Shown: one piece after another, positions 48,182-51,852 of the stretch
Position numbering within the stretch: the stretch's first letter is position 1
Layout: the number at the start of each line of letters is the position of its first letter
Origin: Acidobacteriaceae bacterium
GTDB lineage: Bacteria > Acidobacteriota > Terriglobia > Terriglobales > Acidobacteriaceae
Direction of reading: 5' to 3'
NCBI GenBank assembly: GCA_027449965.1
Contig: DAIDKP010000009.1
Coordinates: forward strand, 66,753-118,604
DNA: 51,852 nucleotides
Program-made: the position numbers and the translations under genes
Notes under the pieces: model-generated
Told to the model about the DNA's origin: nothing
The model's input: the letters and a program-made list of their open reading frames with translations, nothing else
Databases searched by the model: none

Positions 48182-50163
48182 GCCGCCCCATGCGTTTTCC
48201 CAATCGTTCCGGGCGGCTGTTCTGGTTCCTTTTCTGGCTTGCCGTGGGGCCGCTTGTCCTGATCTTCCCGGCTTCGGCATGGCTCTACTGGACACTCACG
48301 CCGTTGCAAAAGGTTTACCTCACGACCTATACCGCCAGCTCCGTAGGGGCAAGGATGCCGCACAGTGAGATGACGATTCGTTGGGTGATGAAGACCGCGC
48401 CCAAGCGGAAGGCAATACCGGCCTCGGCCGAGGATGTAGTCACAGGCCCGGACCCGAAACTGCCCGTCAGCCTCTCGCCCAAAGCCATCGCGGAAGGTTG
48501 GCGCGAAGTGGCTTACAGTGACCCAGAGAAAGTGCCCGCCGACGCTCTTGCCAAGGGGTTGCAGGAGTATGTCTACGATGGCGTGAGCGTGTGGTGGTTG
48601 TTTGGCAGACCGATGCTCAACAGCCTTGCCGTGCTGATGCTGCTCTATGTACTCCAGCTTTGGATGAAGCAGGGTTTTGCCCGGAGGCGGCAGCAGGAGG
48701 AACGCCACGGACGCAGGACCAAAGGCCCGGAGCTGGCATCGGCCTTGCGGTGGCGCAGCGCAAAGACGGACGGCATCCGTTTCCGTCTGCGCTTTGAAAA
48801 TAGCCTTTTGCGGTGGCTTCCCTTCGGCCCAAGCTACTGCATCCCGCAGAGGTTGGAAGCGAGCCATATTCTGATGATGGGCGACACTGGCGCGGGTAAG
48901 TCGAACGCTATCCGGCAGCTTCTCCGTCAGGTGCGGGAGCGTGGAGACAGCGCCATCGTTTATGACCCGGCAATGGACTTTGTGAGCGAGTTCTACTCGC
49001 CCGCGCGTGGGGATTTGATTCTGAATCCGCTGGACCAGCGTTGCCCTTATTGGAGTCTTGGCAACGAGATCGACCGCGACGAAACAGCGGCGACGATTGC
49101 CGCCGCGTTCCTTCCTGAGAAGGAGTATGAGAAAGAGTTTTTTACCGATGGGCCGCGTCGGATACTGGCCCACTTGCTCAAGCGGCAGCCGCAGCCGAGG
49201 GACGTTCTGAGCATGATGGCTGACACGTCGCGGATCGAGTTTGCGGTAAGGGGAACGCCGCTGGCCGCGCTGCTGGATGCGGGAGCGCCCGCACAGCGGG
49301 CCGGTGTTCTGGCGAGCTTAAACATGGTGGCGGATAGTCTTGAATTGTTGCCGGAGTGGGAGCATACACGGCCAACCTTTGCGACAGCAGAGTGGTACAC
49401 CAGCCGAAAGCGTTGGGTGTTTCTGACTTCCACTCCTGCCTATCGCGCGAAGATTTTGCCGCTTCATTCCGTGTGGCTCGACTTATTCATCCTCCGCATG
49501 ATGGGGTACTGCGAAGACCAGACGGCCAAGCCAGTATGGTTTGTTTTGGACGAGCTGGCGAGCCTCAACAAATTGCCGCAGCTCCATACCGCCGTCACCG
49601 AAAATCGGAAGTATGGGAACCCTGTTGTGGTGGGTTTTCAGGGTCGCAGCCAGCTTGAAAAACGCTACGGCCAGGACGCCGAAGCCATGCTTTCGCAGCC
49701 CGCAACCAAGCTGTTTTTCAAGACCACCGAGCCACGCGCCGCGAAATGGATTTCCGATGCTATTGGGGAAATTGAAGTGGAGCGGTTGAAGGAGTCGCGC
49801 AGCATGAAGCTGCTAGGCAGCAGGAAATCGTATGCGATGGAGATTGCCACCAAGCCGCTTGTTATGGCTTCGGAAATCTCCGGCCTTGAACCGTTGCATG
49901 GATTCATCAAGCAGGAGAACAAAGTTGTTCCCGTTTACTTCCAGTTCGCAAGGAAGCACGGCGGACAGCCGGAATTTATTGAGCGCAAGTTGTCGGAGAT
50001 TGCGCCCAGGCCGTTGCCGCCCACGCCGGTAGTTCGCACAGAGCAACCCAAACCATCGGCAGCGGTCCAGACTACGCTTCCACTTTTCGATGCCCCTGCC
50101 GACCAGCCCACCGACAAACCCAAAGAAGCGTTTGTGTGGGATGAATCCAAGGGGATTGAGTGA
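48178..50163 (+). CDS. Type IV coupling protein (VirD4/TraG/TrwB-type)
   Basis: Inner-membrane ATPase that links the relaxosome to a type IV secretion channel. The 661-residue protein has two N-terminal membrane helices (~12-35 and ~140-160), Walker A GDTGAGKSN at 235-243, the segment DPAMDFVSEFYSPARGD, Walker B PVWFVLDELASLNKLPQL and the QGRSQLEKRYG motif of the DNA-pumping domain. The C-terminal ~60 residues are Pro-rich and probably contact the relaxase. Starts at GTG overlapping mobC; ATG 48190 is an alternative. Confidence 0.92.
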   Translation: MSRPMRFPNRSGRLFWFLFWLAVGPLVLIFPASAWLYWTLTPLQKVYLTTYTASSVGARMPHSEMTIRWVMKTAPKRKAIPASAEDVVTGPDPKLPVSLSPKAIAEGWREVAYSDPEKVPADALAKGLQEYVYDGVSVWWLFGRPMLNSLAVLMLLYVLQLWMKQGFARRRQQEERHGRRTKGPELASALRWRSAKTDGIRFRLRFENSLLRWLPFGPSYCIPQRLEASHILMMGDTGAGKSNAIRQLLRQVRERGDSAIVYDPAMDFVSEFYSPARGDLILNPLDQRCPYWSLGNEIDRDETAATIAAAFLPEKEYEKEFFTDGPRRILAHLLKRQPQPRDVLSMMADTSRIEFAVRGTPLAALLDAGAPAQRAGVLASLNMVADSLELLPEWEHTRPTFATAEWYTSRKRWVFLTSTPAYRAKILPLHSVWLDLFILRMMGYCEDQTAKPVWFVLDELASLNKLPQLHTAVTENRKYGNPVVVGFQGRSQLEKRYGQDAEAMLSQPATKLFFKTTEPRAAKWISDAIGEIEVERLKESRSMKLLGSRKSYAMEIATKPLVMASEISGLEPLHGFIKQENKVVPVYFQFARKHGGQPEFIERKLSEIAPRPLPPTPVVRTEQPKPSAAVQTTLPLFDAPADQPTDKPKEAFVWDESKGIE

Positions 50164-50185
50164 CCGGAAGCCCGCTTCGTGGAGT

Positions 50186-50593
50186 TTATGGCAACTTGGA
50201 ATGAGTTGTTCCTGCTTTCTTATGAACAAATCTCACAGCATCTCGGATTACAAAGTACAGGTTCCGCAGGTCCATACCCTCGCCAGCTTCATCGAACCCA
50301 AGAGCAAGCCGGATTGGCAGTCCAGGCCGGGTTGCGGGTATTTTTTCGTCAGAACTCTGCACATGCTTGAAATGATGTGCAAGTATGTCCACCAATTTGA
50401 ACTCCAGGGACTCTCTACACCAGTCTTGGCGGAGCTTTGCAGGGCGGACTCCACTTTCTTCGGCGGCACGATCGACAGCGTGGAAGATCGCCACGGAAGC
50501 TAAGTAAGCGTGGCGAAATGAACTACTGTTGTTCAGAAAATCGTCGAACGTCGGGTCAACTATGACCTCAAGATACCGGGCAAGCGTCTTCAT
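50186..50593 (-). CDS. Conserved small protein of unknown function
   Basis: A 135-residue helical protein on the opposite strand between the coupling protein and the relaxase. Features are TLARYLEVIVDPTFDDFL, FRHAYLASVAIFHAVDRAA and FKLVDILAHHFKHVQ, with several conserved-looking His and aromatic residues. I favour this strand over the opposing frame because of its natural amphipathic helices. No family name is known to me; its insertion between mob genes suggests a small passenger. Confidence 0.65.
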   Translation of the reverse strand: MKTLARYLEVIVDPTFDDFLNNSSSFRHAYLASVAIFHAVDRAAEESGVRPAKLRQDWCRESLEFKLVDILAHHFKHVQSSDEKIPATRPGLPIRLALGFDEAGEGMDLRNLYFVIRDAVRFVHKKAGTTHSKLP

Positions 50594-50646
50594 ATCAGAT
50601 AAGGTAGCCGATTCGGCTTTGTTGAGTTGCGGACTAGAATCTTCCT

Positions 50647-51852
50647 ATGCTGACGATCTCCAAACCGCTGTCAGCTTCGCAGGTACGGACGTACCATGAG
50701 CGGGAGTTTGCGTCGGAGCGGCAGAACTATTGGAGCCGCGACCAGCAGGGACATAGCGAGTGGCAAGGTAAGCTGGCCGAGCAGTGGGGTTTGTCAGGTC
50801 CGGTCGGCAATGAGCACTTTGCGCGCCTGACCGAAGGGCAGCATCCGCACACGGAAGCGCAGCTCGTTCGCCATCAAGTCTCAAAGACCTATGAAGGCAA
50901 GTTCGGTAAAGAAGTGACGAGCGTAGAACATCGCGCCGGTTGGGATGCCACATTCAGCGCACCCAAGAGTGTTTCTCTCACTGCCCTTGTGGGTGGCGAT
51001 GAGCGCGTGCGAGAAGCGCATCGGGAAAGTGTGCGCGTGGCGCTCAGTGAGTTGGAGAAGTACACGCAGGCCCGCATCGGCAACGTCCATGCGCCGGAGA
51101 CAACAGGCAAATTCGTTGCCGCAACCTTTGAGCACGATACCGCGCGACCCGTGGACGGCTATGCCGCGCCGCAACTCCACACCCATGCTGTGATCTTCAA
51201 CGTCACCGAACGCGACAACGGCCAAACCCGCGCCTTACAGCCGCAGGAGCTATTTGCTTCGCAACGCATCGCTACCAGCGTTTACCGTTCCGAACTGGCG
51301 ATGCGGTTGCAGGGCTTGGGCTACGAGTTGGAGCGCGGTAAGCACGGACAGCCGGAAATCAAGGGCTACACGAAAGAGTATCTGGAAGCCAGCAGCCCGC
51401 GCCGGGAGCAGATTAAAGATCATCTGCGTGAGATGGGGATAGACGGAGCAGGAGCCGCGCAGGTAGCCGCACACCGGACGCGGGACAGCAAGGAGCTGTT
51501 ATCACCGGAACAGGTATTAGAGAGGCATCGGAACCTCGCGGCGCAGTACGGACACCAGGCCGACCGGATTGTGGCCGAGGCGCGGGCGCATGAACAACGC
51601 CACGCTTACGAACCCGACCGCATCGCGCAGCAGGCCGTCACCTATGCCCGCGATCATTTGTTCGAGCGTTCCGCCGTGCTGGATAGGCGCGAGCTTCTGG
51701 AAGCGGCGCTCAATCGAGGCATGGGTGAAACAACGTATGCCCACATTCGGCAGGAGTTCGCGCAGCGGGCCGCGCGAGGCGAGTTCCGCACCGTCGGAGC
51801 AGGACAGCAGTACACCACTGCCGCGATGCTTCGCATGGAACGCGAGATCGTT
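50647..51852 (+). CDS. trwC: MOBF-family relaxase TrwC/TraI, N-terminal part
   Basis: Nicks oriT and pilots the strand during conjugation. Only the first 402 residues are inside the window; no stop is reached. Catalytic tyrosines fit VRTYHEREF (Tyr16) and RQNYW (Tyr28); the HUH histidines are His178 and His180 in PQLHTHAVIFN; GWDATFSAPKSVSLTAL marks the TrwC family. The helicase half expected in MOBF relaxases should lie to the right. It is the last gene of the mob block. Confidence 0.93.
   Translation, partial: MLTISKPLSASQVRTYHEREFASERQNYWSRDQQGHSEWQGKLAEQWGLSGPVGNEHFARLTEGQHPHTEAQLVRHQVSKTYEGKFGKEVTSVEHRAGWDATFSAPKSVSLTALVGGDERVREAHRESVRVALSELEKYTQARIGNVHAPETTGKFVAATFEHDTARPVDGYAAPQLHTHAVIFNVTERDNGQTRALQPQELFASQRIATSVYRSELAMRLQGLGYELERGKHGQPEIKGYTKEYLEASSPRREQIKDHLREMGIDGAGAAQVAAHRTRDSKELLSPEQVLERHRNLAAQYGHQADRIVAEARAHEQRHAYEPDRIAQQAVTYARDHLFERSAVLDRRELLEAALNRGMGETTYAHIRQEFAQRAARGEFRTVGAGQQYTTAAMLRMEREIV

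Larger units (their letters stand above)
33050..51852 (+). mobile_element. Integrative mobilisable/conjugative element (left part)
   Basis: Integrase next to the junction, ardC, toxin-antitoxin pair, cargo of different base composition, MobC-like protein, coupling protein and MOBF relaxase define an integrative element. The right end and any type IV secretion genes lie outside the window. Cargo at 34.8-36.8 and 39.8-46.9 kb is visibly poorer in G+C than both the host and the mob genes, suggesting separate acquisition. Confidence 0.85.

Noticed and set aside
50090..50503. Plus-strand frame between the coupling protein and relaxase
   Set aside because: Overlaps the coupling-protein end and opposes a more protein-like minus-strand gene; not fully excluded.

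Overview
The window looks like a piece of an Acidobacteriota chromosome (Terriglobia-like). The evidence is the ~58-62% G+C host section with strongly C/G-ending codons, a VWFA protein of the acidobacterial type, a beta-propeller/phosphoesterase fusion, and a ccm operon whose CcmE carries the Cys-type haem site. Taxonomy is inferred from gene content only.

Positions 1-33,050 are ordinary chromosome: a family 2 glycosyltransferase; a GH31 glycosidase; a secreted VWFA protein; queG; a cold shock protein; a YihY/BrkB membrane protein; a beta-propeller lipoprotein overlapping aroF; a cytochrome c maturation operon (ccmE-ccmA-ybaK-ccmB-ccmC-ccmD, nearly every junction a 4-base overlap); a 971-residue propeller/phosphoesterase; two exported metallopeptidases (M28 and M42); a UbiA prenyltransferase; pheA; lon with an ECF-type promoter; a guanine deaminase; and a nitrogen-control cluster (amtB, glnB, a DUF429-like gene, glnD).

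At about 33,050 the host sequence stops inside the signal-peptide region of amtB and a mobile element begins, running past the right edge. It opens with a tyrosine integrase beside repeat-rich DNA that looks like an attachment site. It carries ardC (anti-restriction), a PIN/ribbon-helix-helix toxin-antitoxin pair, a two-gene unknown cassette (35.1-36.8 kb, first protein LOTUS-like), a decayed SNF2-helicase remnant, and mobilisation genes (MobC-like protein, VirD4/TraG coupling protein, MOBF/TrwC relaxase cut by the window end). No type IV secretion genes are visible, so this is either a mobilisable element or the left part of a conjugative one.

The most interesting cargo lies at 39.8-47.4 kb: five same-strand genes with lower G+C than the host. 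They encode a membrane-anchored J-like/coiled-coil protein, a small GrpE-like protein, a divergent Hsp70, a single-domain AAA+ ATPase and a DUF6650-like protein. The first three overlap translationally. I read this as a dedicated chaperone/unfoldase machine of unknown purpose, possibly defence or element maintenance. A second notable feature is a ~180-nt extended inverted repeat just upstream of ardC. It could act as a single-stranded promoter during conjugative entry. Several perfect palindromes in and around ardC and before the mob genes add to an unusual density of DNA secondary structure.
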